From contig NC_085047.1 in the NCBI RefSeq assembly GCF_963662255.1, forward strand, positions 47,709,006-47,773,005: a stretch of 64,000 bases of DNA, written 5' to 3'. Shown here in pieces: positions 49,391-61,700 of the stretch (its first letter is position 1; each line of letters opens with the position of its first letter). A model generated the notes under the pieces. The model was not told where the DNA came from, made no database searches, and was given only the letters and a program-made list of their open reading frames with translations. Made by a program: the position numbers and the translations under genes. The DNA is from Cinclus cinclus (taxonomy: Eukaryota; Chordata; Aves; Passeriformes; Cinclidae).

Positions 49391-52300
49391 AATCCCAAAA
49401 TCTTTTCCCTGCTAGCACTGCTGTTCAGTACAACAGTATTTCCTGCCTCTTTTACAAGGCAGACCAAGCCCTTAATCCAGCGTGTCTCATCCTACCGGGA
49501 GTTTGAGATCACATGGCTTTTCCCTTTGTTGTGGTCTCTTTGAGGGCCTTTGGTTTGCATTCCTATGAAGTCCCTCCAAGCAACAACCTCCATGCATTAA
49601 ATTAATCCTCTCACTGTCTTTGGTGATGGAGGTTTAGATCGCTACCTGCAGCACATTCCAGCGCAGACACTGCTGCTTTGTTTTGCCCTTTTAAGAAAGA
49701 GGGATTGAAGGAGGGTGCAGTGTTTTATCAGGCATCGAGCAAGCTGAGGCTGGGCACTGCAGAGCAGAGCCACACAATGCACACTTTGTGCTGGCAGGGT
49801 GCAATTTAATCCATATTTAGTTTTGGCCTGAGTGATGGTAAAGCCCACTTGCTCTTCACACAGCAGCACGTGAGCCATTTCGATTATGTCCTATAAGGGA
49901 TGAAAATAATCGTGGTTGGATTTGCTGAGCAGCCTGCTGGTTTCCACAAGAGCAGTGAATGATGGGATTAGAGGAAATGTTTTCCAATAGCAAATTGTCT
50001 GAGAGGGTGGCGGATTGGGGGCACACTGAGGATTCCACACAGCGCCACAGCATCAGCAGCAGGGTCAGCTGAGTAGGACTGAGGGGGTTTTCCCATAATT
50101 TGATTTTCTAAATCCTTATCACAGTTGGATTTTTTTTTTTTTTTTTGGTTGATCTTACAAAAGGAGATTTGGCTTGTTCAAAAGGCTAGAAATGACATTT
50201 TTCTAAAGCATTGGTGGAAAAGCAGACAAAAAGAGAAGACAGCTTTTAGAAAGTGCTTTCCCTCAGCCTCAATCTTTGTGGAGTTTTCAATTTCTTTTGC
50301 CCAGGTCTCAGTTTCAGTTTATGGATGGACAATTCATATGCTATTTAGTATGCACAAATTCCCCTAAATATAGCAGCTAATATATCAAATTCTGGTTGTA
50401 ACCAACAGTTTAAGGGAGAGCACTGATTTACAGCTTAGAAGAAATATTAAACCTTTGGCATTCCAGAGATCATTTTCATTTACCCCAGACCTGTATCACA
50501 CCCTTCATTGGAACATAACGATAAACATACATAAATACAGAATGTGTACAAAATAATAAATTGTCACCTTGCACATGACCTGAGGCAGGGCATTGTCCAG
50601 GTCAGTTAGCAATTTTATTGCTAAGTGCTTAAACTTGAGGAAATTACAGAACACTGTGGACCACTTCAGGAGAGACCTGTACACCACCCAAGCACTTAGT
50701 CTGCATGTGGCAGAGATTACAAAATGAACTGAGAACGTAAAAAAAACCCCAACCAACTAAAGGTTCTGTTTCATTTTTTTAAAATGCCTTTCAGCCCAAG
50801 CATCCAAGTGCCCTAGACATTTCATAGTCCAATATGGGAGCCTTGCAGGGGGGAGAAAAGTTCCACATAGTGGGTGTTCCACAGACCAATCTTGAACAAA
50901 ATGGCAACAACAGCAGAGGTTATTTGTTATCAAAGAAAGAATGAGAAAAGGATATCTAGCTTTTAGAGCATAAAAAAATTAAAAAAAAAAGCAAAGGGGG
51001 TCATTACATTGCAAAACATACTTTAAAAGACAAAGCAAAGCACTAGTCTACAGCCACCTTGCTTCTCTAACTTCATGTTCACCTAAACACACAAACTCTG
51101 CACCAGCCCAAAGCAAAATGAGGCAGATCTGGAATTAGCAGAGTAATAGCATTTACCATGCCAGTTTTGTCCATACCTTGCAAATGTGCTTTCTTGCATA
51201 TTGGTGTTGATTCCAGCAACATCAGGTAGCTGAGTTTAACCTGAAGTAATTCAGCAGCAAGTATCACCTTGGCCATTTGTTGCCTCTCTATTGCAAGAGA
51301 AAAAAGCAAGTTTTTGACCAGCCTGGTGCTGGTTTATGTTGTTAGATACAACAGTCGTTGTGTTCCTTATCAGAGTTTCAGTTTGATTAAACTTTATCCC
51401 TAAGGATGCTCAACAATTGAAGTTAAGGAGACACTGCACCAGTGCAAGAGTGAGAATATCTTTCTGTCTGTAATACCAAAACAGACCCATAATATTCCAG
51501 CAAATAACACTTGTATTTTGTCAAAATTCATCACACATTTTTTGGTATTTTAAGGCCACAAAGAGACAAAAATCCCTGATCAAAAAAATTTATGCACCTT
51601 GTCAAAATATCAAAATTCACATAAGGAAGTTTTCTCTGGGAAGGTTTGTGCAGATACTCTCCATGTTAAACCTTCAATCTAATGAAATCTTCAATTTAAA
51701 TATACCTGTAAATATACTTCAAACTTTTGAGGATCTGTTGCTTACTCAATGAGGACTAATCAAATTTTTATGGGCAAGGACTACCTCAAAGTTATCTTCA
51801 TACACTCTTTTAACTGGCAGAACAGATGGACTCAGGCAGAAGAGACTCTAAATCCTTTGTGTGATAAAATGCCTGTTGTATTGATGGCCCTGTGGGTTCA
51901 GCCTTCTCATCAACACAATGAGAGGAGCTGTGGGATCTGCAGGGAAGAGCTCAAGAATGCCATAAATTACATCTCCTGTGGCTTTCAACAGCAAGTAAAT
52001 AGTGTTGGAGTTTACTCAAGGTGTTGGCAAGTGCTGTAGTAGGGATTCCTGAGAAGTGTCTGGGTGCCAGATGATGTTTCCTAAAACACAGAGTGTCACT
52101 GAGGAGGGCTTGTGGCATTTATGACCCAGATGCTTTCTCTTCCTAGAGAAGAAATCTTTTGGTTGCCTTTCTGCAGTGAGAGGACTCTGGGCAGTGCGGG
52201 CAGCAGCTGCAGGAGGCAGGGGAGAACAGGGAGCAGTGCTGGCACTTCCAGCACACACTGCTGCCTGCCTCTCGCAGCTGATTTCCCTCTGCAAGCCTAG

Positions 52301-52996
52301 GGGTGAAGACATAAGCTTTAAAACTGCTTGGAAGCCTAAAACCCCCAAAGATGCAATATTGTGCCTTCTGCAGATGTATCAGTGTTTTAACTGCAACAGC
52401 TGAGAGAGGTAAGTAAATAGAAATTATTACTAGCTCTTAGCTGAGCGGTTGACCCAAAAACAACTAAAAATTTTGGACTCAAGGCTTTCTTGGATCTGCC
52501 TTCTGATGTTTGCTTGTCATCCAGTCCAAAGTCTACAGCTGCAGCTCCTTTGTGGATACCCCTGCAGTTCCTACCTAATCTTAGGAAAGAGAAGGTGGCT
52601 TTTGGTTTAGCCTTGTCACAGTCCATGATGCAAGAGCTGGAGGGTTTAAATGCCTGACAATCTCTGTTCTTTTCCTGATTACCTCATGGTTTAGACACAC
52701 CAAAAAAAAATGACTGTATGCAGATTTGGCATAACTTGCACTACGTTTTCTCATGGAAAATAAATCAAATAAAAAAGGCAGATATCCTAATGCCACCCAG
52801 AAGAAGGCTCTGGAATTAGCTACTGCTTCATGCTGTTACTGCTGCTCTGTCCCCTGACCCAGTAACCAAGCCAGGAAAAAAAAAAAAAAGAACACCAAAA
52901 ACCACATCTTTGACCAGATTTACCCCAACCCACACCAACAACCCATTCTTTAAAAGCCTGCTATTGAACCACTGCCTATGGGTAGTTCAAACAGAC

Positions 52997-53024
52997 AAAA
53001 AAAAAAAAAAAAGGGGGGGGGGGG
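52997..53024. repeat. A16-G12 homopurine run
   Basis: Sixteen A residues followed directly by twelve G residues. Confidence 0.9.
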
Positions 53025-55547
53025 AAAGAGACTGGAGAAAAAAAAAACTGCATCAAAGTTGCACTGGATAATCATTCAGCAAAATTCCCACTTGTGTATT
53101 AAAGGCTTAGCTAAATAACCCTGAACTGCATGGAAAAACAAAGAGGAAAGAAAACTCTTCTATTCTCTGGAATTACCCTGCCCCTCAAGCATACCAGGCA
53201 TTTTATCTTCTTGGTCCTCATAAAAAATCCATTTTGTGAAGAAGACATGCTGCCTTTACTCCTTCTTCTTGGCACAGGAAGATTTGTCCTCCCCATCCCC
53301 TGCCCCTTGTCAGAAATAGTAACACACTGAAGATTCTTTCCACTCAGGAAAGGAATGTCTCTCTTATCCCCATTTCTCCTGTTTTATGGCTCTTTCTGCC
53401 CTATTTATCAGTGCTGCAATTATCAGGTAGTTATCACTGCTGCAATTGTCTGTGTTTCCCATCCTCCTCAAATGCCTGGTCTGATCCCCCACTGCCACTG
53501 GAAAACAGAATTGGGGATTTAATTTCAATAATTTGGAAGATGTAACACATGCACAAGGTAAAGCTTGCTTTTAAAAGGGCAGAGATATTCAAAGCCAATC
53601 TACCTAGGGATTAATTTGATTGGATTCCTACCTATGGACAGCTGCTTCAGAAATGGAAGATAATGGAAAAGTGTTTAAAATGGTGATTTTTAAGTGTATG
53701 TCCTGATCAGGATTTTTCTGTAAGGACCCTCCATGAAAACTAGGAACAAGAGTTGGTCACAGCAGCAAGACAGAGCTACCCATAACAATATGTAAAAATT
53801 GCTGATAACGGGACTTACCCTCAGGTGCTGTAAAAAATTATCTGTAGAAAAGATTAGACAGGTCAGTTGAGAAGAAGTGTGATGGTTTGAACTGTCTGGG
53901 AACACAAAGCTGTCCTCTTTTCTGGCCTGGAACAGTCACTTTCTCTTCCCTGAGATAATCTTACCATGAAATACTATAGCAAAACAAATAATCCTTCATA
54001 TCAGAACTACTTTGCACACCTGGTATTCGACTCAGTTTCCTAAATGGGTGAGTCAAAGCAGGTTGGGCTGACCTGTTAGTTGAGATACAGCAGGGCATTT
54101 TCTCCTGTGCTTTTAGGTTGGTGGAAAACAGCACCAAAGAGCAAAGGAGTTACAGCAGAAAAGATGACATAGTTAAATTAGTCTCCTGCTTAGAACTGCT
54201 AATTATAAATCAGCTCAAATCACATCCAAATTATTTGGTTACACTCAGTTCAACAGAAATTATTTTAACACTAGTATCTTAAAACACTTCAAAAACTTAA
54301 GAACACAGTGAGATGGAAAAAGTGGAAGAAAGAATCCAATCTAATTTTGCCCAAAACAGGCAAGAGACCCCACGGGCACTGGGAGGGGATGCCTGGGCAG
54401 GGAACCCCCAGTGCCTGCAGGCTCACTGGCAGCACCCCACTCCCACCTCAGATCCTCATCTCTTCAACCTCACCAGCTATTGCTGGTGAACAGGTCCAGA
54501 GCATACTATAGAATTATGTAATTTTACATTATGCTGTTACAATCTTTACACTTCTACAGGAAAGAAAACGACAGGGCCCTAAAATGGGGGCTTTCAAGAG
54601 CCCCTTCGGCTGCTAATCAGGGCTGGGCTCTGGCTGATCCAGTCCCTCTGCAGCTCCTCACCTGCCCCCAGTGAAGGCAGAAGCGATGCTGTGGCCATGG
54701 CTCACAGCAGCTCCTGTCTGTCCCTGCAGCAGGAGTAATCCTCTGTCATCATGGCATCTGCCCCTCCCTTTACTTTTGCAAAGTGCTTTGCTGGTGTTTG
54801 CTCAAAGTCTTCAAGTGGGTGAATGCCTTTTACAGAAGAAGTATGTGCACCATTGCAATGTCCTGCAGTGCTGTGACATGTGGCCACAAAGGAGCGTTTG
54901 AACTTGGTCTGCTTGTCTCTGGCTCTTTATTAGGTGGTGGAGTGGGAAACTGCAAACTGGTGTTGATGAGTGACTCAGCACTACTCATGGACCTCCAGCA
55001 GCTGAAGAATGCGCTTCTGTCTGCAATTAATCCATCAGTTGGTGGTGTATGGAAGCCCAGATTCAGAACTGACTGAAAATGTCGCCACTACCATGTGCAA
55101 GCTCTTCCAGCGCTCTTCTGGATGGGGATTTTTTGCTTCTCTTATGCTTTAATTAAGCAAAAGTGAAGTCTCAGGCTGACCTGAGACTCCCTGACAAGGA
55201 GGGGGATTCGAAACAGGACAGAGAGCTGGCAGCCAACTCAGTGCAGTGCTGAGGAGTAGATGGCATGGGAAAGTGAAACATATTCATCAGCAGTGCCAAA
55301 GGGGAAGAAAAGACAAGATGGAAAGCAGGATGTACAGAACGGATCCTAAAAAAGAGTAAAATTTGTATCATGCGATCTGGGTCTGTATGAAGACAGTGAC
55401 AGTGGGCTCTCTCTATATAAACACTTCTGAAAGTAGTTTTTAAGTCTGAGTAAGGTATTCAGGTGATTTACATGTTTCCAGTCAAAATAAAAGATCTCAA
55501 CATTTTCTTGGCAGGCCTCAGCAAGGTTTAATTCCCTCTTCAGAGCT

Positions 55548-56226
55548 TTATGAATTCCTTTTTGAATGAGCACAGCTGTGCTGTACACATTTCAGTTCAA
55601 ACCAACCTATAAGAACACACTTCCTGGGCCCTGAGCTCAGCAAGGCAGCTAAGGATGTGACTTGAGTGCCTGCCTGCAGCAGCTTCACCAGGACCACTAG
55701 GACCATTATGGCTCCCTTGGGACCAGCTTGCTGTAATGACCCTTTATTTACCTCCTCCTTTACTAGCTGATCCCATGTCACTATCTGAGTGTGGAGCTCA
55801 GACCTGGAACTGTAATTTAAATACTATAAACTTCCAGCTGAGCCAGCCAACAACTATTGCCATTTGAGCATCCCTTTTCTGGGAGAGAGGGAAGAGGCAT
55901 GCTAGACTCAGACCAGCAGGGAAAGTCACTGAAGGCATAAACACTCCTGGAACATTGACACTGTGGCTGTGCTGCTGAGCAGCAAGAGCTGGCCCAGTCT
56001 CCACTGGTACAGCCCTCTCGTTGAAAATCCACAACTTCACAACCTCAGTGTCACCAGTGCCCAGATTTTTGTGGACATCTTCCAGTCCCTGCAGGAGAGA
56101 TGGCAATTCAGCAGCCTCACTGATAATGATCCTGAAAGTGGAGTGAGATGTGGAGGCTGCTGGCAAACACCCCAGTGCTCCTGAAGAATAAGAAAATACC
56201 AGTTTGGCTGCCACGGGCCCTGCCAA
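55548..56226 (-). other. Candidate exon or decayed coding region (two open frames), unknown
   Basis: The longest minus-strand open frame in the window (142 codons, 55798-56226) is followed in another frame by a 77-codon one (55548-55781). Neither has an ATG at its start: they open at TTG and GTG. Codon choice in the first looks like real vertebrate coding sequence, for example around SEAAELPSLLQGLEDVHKNL. A good acceptor (TATTTTCTTATTCTTCAG|G, exon would begin at 56180) lies within it. No family was recognised. It could be an exon of an unannotated minus-strand gene, a decayed mobile-element ORF, or chance in a G+C-richer segment. Confidence 0.3.
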
Positions 56227-58058
56227 GAGACGTTACAAGCCCCGAATGACCTCTGGGCATATTAACTCCTACTCTTTTCCAACCAGCAGTCCTGCTGGAT
56301 CCAGTGCTTCCTTCCACTTCGAGCTAGCTTATTCACATTTAAATTGCTTAGAGTAGTAATAATGAAGAGAGAAGTTACAGACAGATCGCCCCTGCCAGAG
56401 GCACTTCCCTGCCTTTCTGTTAGTGTTCTGTTTGTATTTTTTTTTGCCACAAATAGCAGTGTCCAGGAGTATTTATGGTATAGTAATAGGAAAAAGGTGA
56501 ATAAAAGGTGGGAGAAGGAATTAGCTGCAGAGACAGAATTTGCCTATCCCAACATCAGCTTTGCAGGGCTGGAGAGCAACACCCTGAGTCCAGATGGGAC
56601 TTCTCTGTAGGGTAAGTCAGTATAAACAGGGTAAATTTTTCTGGAGGATTTACTCAGGTTTGATTTCAGGTCAGTGGAGGGTGGTAGGGAGCAGCAGTAA
56701 TACAAATGGAAAGACCCAAAACTGACTGATGATCTGACATAACAAGATATTTTCTCTAATATGCAGAAACACAAAATTTTTTCATCTACCCCATCATTTT
56801 CCCCAATTTTCAGGGGGAAATAAAATAGAATTCTAAGATGTCAGCCGAACCATCAGCTCAAACTTCTTATTTCTCCTATTTCCATGTTCATACTGTGACT
56901 GTGGTTCCAGGTTTTGATAAATAAACTATCCAGGAGCTCACTTTTAACAAAACCTCTCCACAATCACAGAAGCTCCATGCTTCTTTGGCCCTAAAACACT
57001 GTTTCAGAAGTCCAGATCTAATGCAGCATTCACACGCATGTCCTTTGGTGGACTGAGAGCACTGATGGATCTCCTACCTACAGCTGGAGCACCAAAGGGG
57101 CCTTTGGGTGAGCACAGTGTGAGCTGAAGGTCACCCTCCCCAGTCCTGATGTTGGTAAGAGGTCCACAGACTCTCTGCTCAAGCCTAAAATCTCAAGTGA
57201 ATAATGGAGAAGGAAGAGCAAAGCTCAAGGGTCCTGTTTACGTCACCAAATCCTGCACCTCTGAAGAGGTTATCCTGAAGTGACCTTTCCATAGGGTGTG
57301 GTGGCTGGGATCTGAAGTGTTCTCAGCTGGCCCAAAGGCTCTGGACAGACAGGGAATGAGTTCTAAGAAGGGGGATTTGTAGCTTTTACTGACCCACTTT
57401 AATTTGCAAAACTTTTTGGTTTTTTTGATTTCAAATAAAGCAGATGAAGCTGGAGATGCAAGATGGGATGACAAAAAAACATTAATCGGGGAAGAAAAAA
57501 AAAAAAATGCAGGCTATAGCCAGAGAGGCACAGGTGCCAGATCAGCTGACAGACACTTTTGACAAACCAAGGGAAAGGCATGGAAAATGGGATATGAATG
57601 TCAAATGAGCTATTTCCCTGTACTCAGCCAGCCTACATCAGGTTTTCATGTACATTTGACACTGTCAGAAACAACAATATAAACAAAAAAAAAAAAAAGA
57701 AGCTGATTTTCTTGGAAAACAGGGATTACAAACTGAACAGACTATTAAAACTACTTTGTCTTGGGAATTTGGCTTAAATACCAGATTAAATCAAAGATAG
57801 CTAATTTGATTAAGTAGAACAAGTTATCCAAATCCCTGCTTAAGGAAAACACCGCCAGCAATTCAGCACTGTTTTGCAAAAGACCTTCAATGTTAAACAG
57901 TTTAAGCGAGAGCAATACTTACAGACACATGGCACTTCTCCATGCATGAGGGACACGTTTGCTGGGCAGGCTTCAGGGCAAGACACCAAATTAAATTTAT
58001 AGGAGATAAGAGGAAAATTTGCCACAATGGTGAGAAATCAGATGTGATCAGAACTTAC

Positions 58059-58154
58059 CTTGTCACATCAGCTGAGGGCTACAGACCCCAGGGGCACTTC
58101 CTCTTTCTTACAATGGCACCTCCAGTTCTTGGGGGGATTCCTTCCCCAATCTCC
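58059..58154 (-). other. Candidate minus-strand non-coding exon
   Basis: On the minus strand a pyrimidine-rich acceptor (TTTTCCCCCTGTGCTGTCACAG) ends at 58155, and a consensus donor (AAG|GTAAGT) begins at 58058, bounding 96 nt. A second consensus GTAAGT donor lies at about 57930. All three frames of the 96-nt segment contain a stop, so if used it would be a non-coding or UTR exon. Confidence 0.3.
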
Positions 58155-58680
58155 CTGTGACAGCACAGGGGGAAAAGGCAACATATTTGTGCAAATGTTA
58201 AGAGACAATGAACTGTCGCTTCAACTCTCATTTGTAATGAGTAGGATCTACTCTGGCTAGCATGAATCATTTTGATAACATATATAATTAGTTTTATAGA
58301 AGTTTTAGTATGTTATAAAAGCTGCTCTCTATCACTTGTGTTCCCCCAGGGCTCTCTTATAAAATGATTTTGTTACAACTGCATTCTCCTTGGAAGTGAA
58401 TTGCAGGCAAATGAACACATCTGTATGTCAGAAGCATTGTAAGCCAAGGCATTCAAGGCAAATTTAATGCCTTTTTCATTTCTAAACTCCATGTGAAGAA
58501 ATGCAGGCACTCATGGGTTCCAGCCCTATCAGCTGCCCAAAACTGAAGACACCCTCTACTCCCAGGCTGTCGCTCAGCTGCCTCCACACAGCCCCTGGCT
58601 GCCCGCAAGCGGAGGCTGCAGTTCAGCAACCCAGGAGCTGGGATGCTGTCAAATGACCTTGGGGGAAAACAATCAACTGG

Positions 58681-58768
58681 TATAAATAACACAAGTCCTT
58701 AATAACTTCATCTGAGCTACAGAAAGGTATGCTGGATGAGGATTTGCCTCTGTGCAAGGAGCTGCAAG
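58681..58768 (+). promoter_or_regulatory. Candidate TATA promoter with short first exon
   Basis: TATAAATA at 58681-58688 follows a G+C-richer stretch (about 58.50-58.66 kb) that contains a CAAGGTCA nuclear-receptor half-site on the minus strand near 58655. An ATG at 58729 opens 13 codons (MLDEDLPLCKELQ) that reach a strong GTGAGT donor at 58769. Spacing from TATA box to a start site near 58711 would be normal. No downstream exon was identified, so this is only a candidate. Confidence 0.3.
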
Positions 58769-61700
58769 GTGAGTAAACTGGATTCCATCACTGCGAGGAA
58801 GGAAAGCGGGGCTGGTAGGAGAGTGCGCTAAGTGAAACTAGCAAGCCCTTCTAATCTTACACGTTTTTTTATTTCATGTATACTTTAAATACTGAAGGTA
58901 GGCTATGATTGAGCCTTGTGGCTACTTCTGAAGAGCACCATTAATAAATGACTAATAAAACACTATTTTTAACAACTGCCCTGTTAATCTACTGTAAGTA
59001 TGCCAGAAGAGCTTGATGAGGTTAAGGGCTGCTGCAAACATCAGCCCAGCACTGGCTTCTGACCATGTTCAAGGGACAAGCACCTTCAAACACCGACCTG
59101 ATAAATACCCATGGGGAGCAGCTGCCTGCAGAGTATTGAGAGCTGCTGTCCTGTGACCTGTAACCTAAAGGGGCTCATCCATCGTGACTTGGCCCAGCTT
59201 GGCAACGCTTCATCTTCTTAGTGGATCATATTCAGGGCATTTCCCCAAGGCCCAAGCGTTCCCACAGCGTGGGGAAGGCAGACGAGAAATGCTATTTCAA
59301 TATGATACAACCTCCAGGCTGAATGGGCACCAGCAGCAGCAGCTGTGGACAGGGTGGGAAGAGCTTGCCATGCTGCCATTTTGCTTTTCCTCTGACACGA
59401 TCACAATGCCCACAATGCCCGGGTCAGTCACAGCCCAAAGCATCCCTTGCCTCCTCCTACCCCGTAGGTCATGTCCCAGTGCAGCTGTAAGAGCAGGTGA
59501 AGATAGGGGCATTTAGAGGTGTCTAAGGACTGAAGTGAAAGGGTCGTAAGGAGACAGAGGGACAATGGCCAAAAGGTGCTCCAAAGAACCCAAGATGTCT
59601 TAGAGATTAATTAAGAGCACCTTCTGCAGCCATTTTAATATTGTACCACATGATGCTGTCAATGATGCATTATCTCAGTCATGTATGACAGGCAGCAAAA
59701 GTAAACAATAACGGCATTTGACAATTGAAAATTTGTAACATTAAAAAAAAAAGTCCAGTGTTTGGAGGTGTTCTGAACAGAAACCAGGGTTCCTGACACT
59801 TCTATTCCAGCCATCTGTGCTCTCTCCCTATTTACCAGAGCAACAAAAGGCACATAAAAGAGCTGGTTCATCCCCACCCTTAGACTGGTAGGATATATTC
59901 CATTTTGAAGATGTCTGTTTCTTCTCATCAAGAGTGAAGGCAGCCAGAATGGCAAGTTTTAGCCACTTACAAGATGTCTTAGAAGCTACCGGCTCTTTGG
60001 CGACTGCTGGCAAGAGGCGTCCCACTCCCTTCCCTCTCTGCTTTTAAATCTACACAGCAGCAGAGCACCAAACAGTGATTCTGTCAGATCTGCATTGCCA
60101 CTTCGCTTCTGGTTTGTCTCCAAGAGATTTTTTGGATACTTCCTCCAAACAAGAAGTCATAATGATTTCCTACACCCGTGCAACTCTGCATGCCAGCTGT
60201 TGAGGAGGAGCCACAGTGGACTATGAAAATAAACAAATCTCAGCCCGGGGAAGATCAGAAGGGCCAACAGACAGCCCTACTGGTGCTGATTTATACTTCC
60301 TTATCTTTTATCTCCTTCCCTCTCCTCCCTGAGCACACTAGCTGTTCTCCCACGGTCCTTCTCCCAGGGAAATCTGTGTGCTTGCCTTCTGCTATCATGC
60401 ATCTTCAATTCTCAAGTGCTTTAACTCTGGAATTCTTTCTAATTTTAATGTAATACTCCCCTTTTGGTACACTGCAAACCTGCCGGGGGTAAAGCACTGA
60501 TTTGAACTTGTTCCCAAAAGCACACAAATAAATCTCTGGCTCTGGGAACACAAAATCTCCAATACTTTGCCCAGAAGCAATCTGAAAGAGCAGACACATA
60601 GTGGTTCCCACTTCACAGCAAGCAGAGGAGGTGCTTTGGCTGACACTGCTTTTTCAGCTCTCCACAGAAGACAAGGGGAAGCTGCCAGCAGGACAGTTAT
60701 CCAGCAAGCACAGACTTGCTACCCTAGTGGAAAAACCTCCTTCCAAAGAAAGACACTGTCCTCATTCACAGCTTGTTGGACTACAAAAGGTGGCTTTGGC
60801 CTGGTTTAACTAAGGCTACAGGGTTTCTCTGAATTAATCTGAATTAGGGCAGGTTTTTCAGAATACAGTCCAGTTCTGATGTACATTTCTGGTTCTGATC
60901 AGTCAACCCCAGCTCTCCTCATATGTTGTCTGTTTCCCCTGCGTATAAACTAGAAATCAGGTGCAACTTTGTCTAATTTCAGCTACCAGCTCTTGTTAAA
61001 TACATGTTTTCAGATCAATGTTCAATCTTTCAAATTTGTGCTTCTGTATCATCGTTACGTTAATCTTCTCACAGACTAAGATGCATATTTTCTGAGCCAT
61101 CAATATTGCTGTTACAATCATCTCTTCATTTCCATCTTAGTGTCATCTACAATACTAAGCTCTTACTTTGATATAAATTCATTTTGTATTTTTGCACACT
61201 GATTTAGATTCTGACTTGCTGTACAAGCAGCTATTTAACATCTGCAGAAAAGCTTTTATCAGCATATGATATGAATTCTTCCATCTGGCATTCCACTGAA
61301 CACAAAGCAGAAACATTTTTGAACACCTCTGCCTCTTCTGTTACTGCAAGTGCTGTAATTTCCATTTTAGACTTACTGCAGTGGAAAGTAAGACCTCTTT
61401 TAGTCTACGCAAGCTTTTAACTTGGTTTTTTTGCTTCTGTATCAACCCATTACCATGCCTGGTTTCTAATCTAAATTCAATTCTTCCCTGCCTGCTTTCC
61501 CTTGTCTTTCCTGCCTTCTTAACTGCTGCCTTTTCCTACTGTTATCTTCTTTGGTGTTTAGAGAACTTCAACCAGCACCAGCTGTATTCATGTCACCTGA
61601 AAATAATTATTACATAATATTCCAGTCTATCTTAAGTGAATCAGAAAAATAATCACATCAAACATTAAAAAAAAAAAAGCAGCAAAGTTCACACCTCAGA

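Larger units (their letters stand above)
48150..55500. other. Intergenic sequence downstream of TNFRSF19
   Basis: No gene recognised. G+C content rises compared with the TNFRSF19 introns, and many short open frames overlap on both strands without family features. It includes the 48.97-kb hairpin, poly-C and A/G runs, and one + strand acceptor/donor pair around 52374-52408. Confidence 0.6.

Noticed and set aside
53878..53990. TGTGATGGTTTGAAC start reminiscent of an avian retroviral LTR edge
   Set aside because: No matching 3' edge, paired repeat, or target-site duplication could be found, so an LTR call is not supported.
59184..59516. 110-codon + strand open frame downstream of the candidate first exon
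   Set aside because: No convincing acceptor links it to the 58769 donor, and the composition is low in recognisable features.
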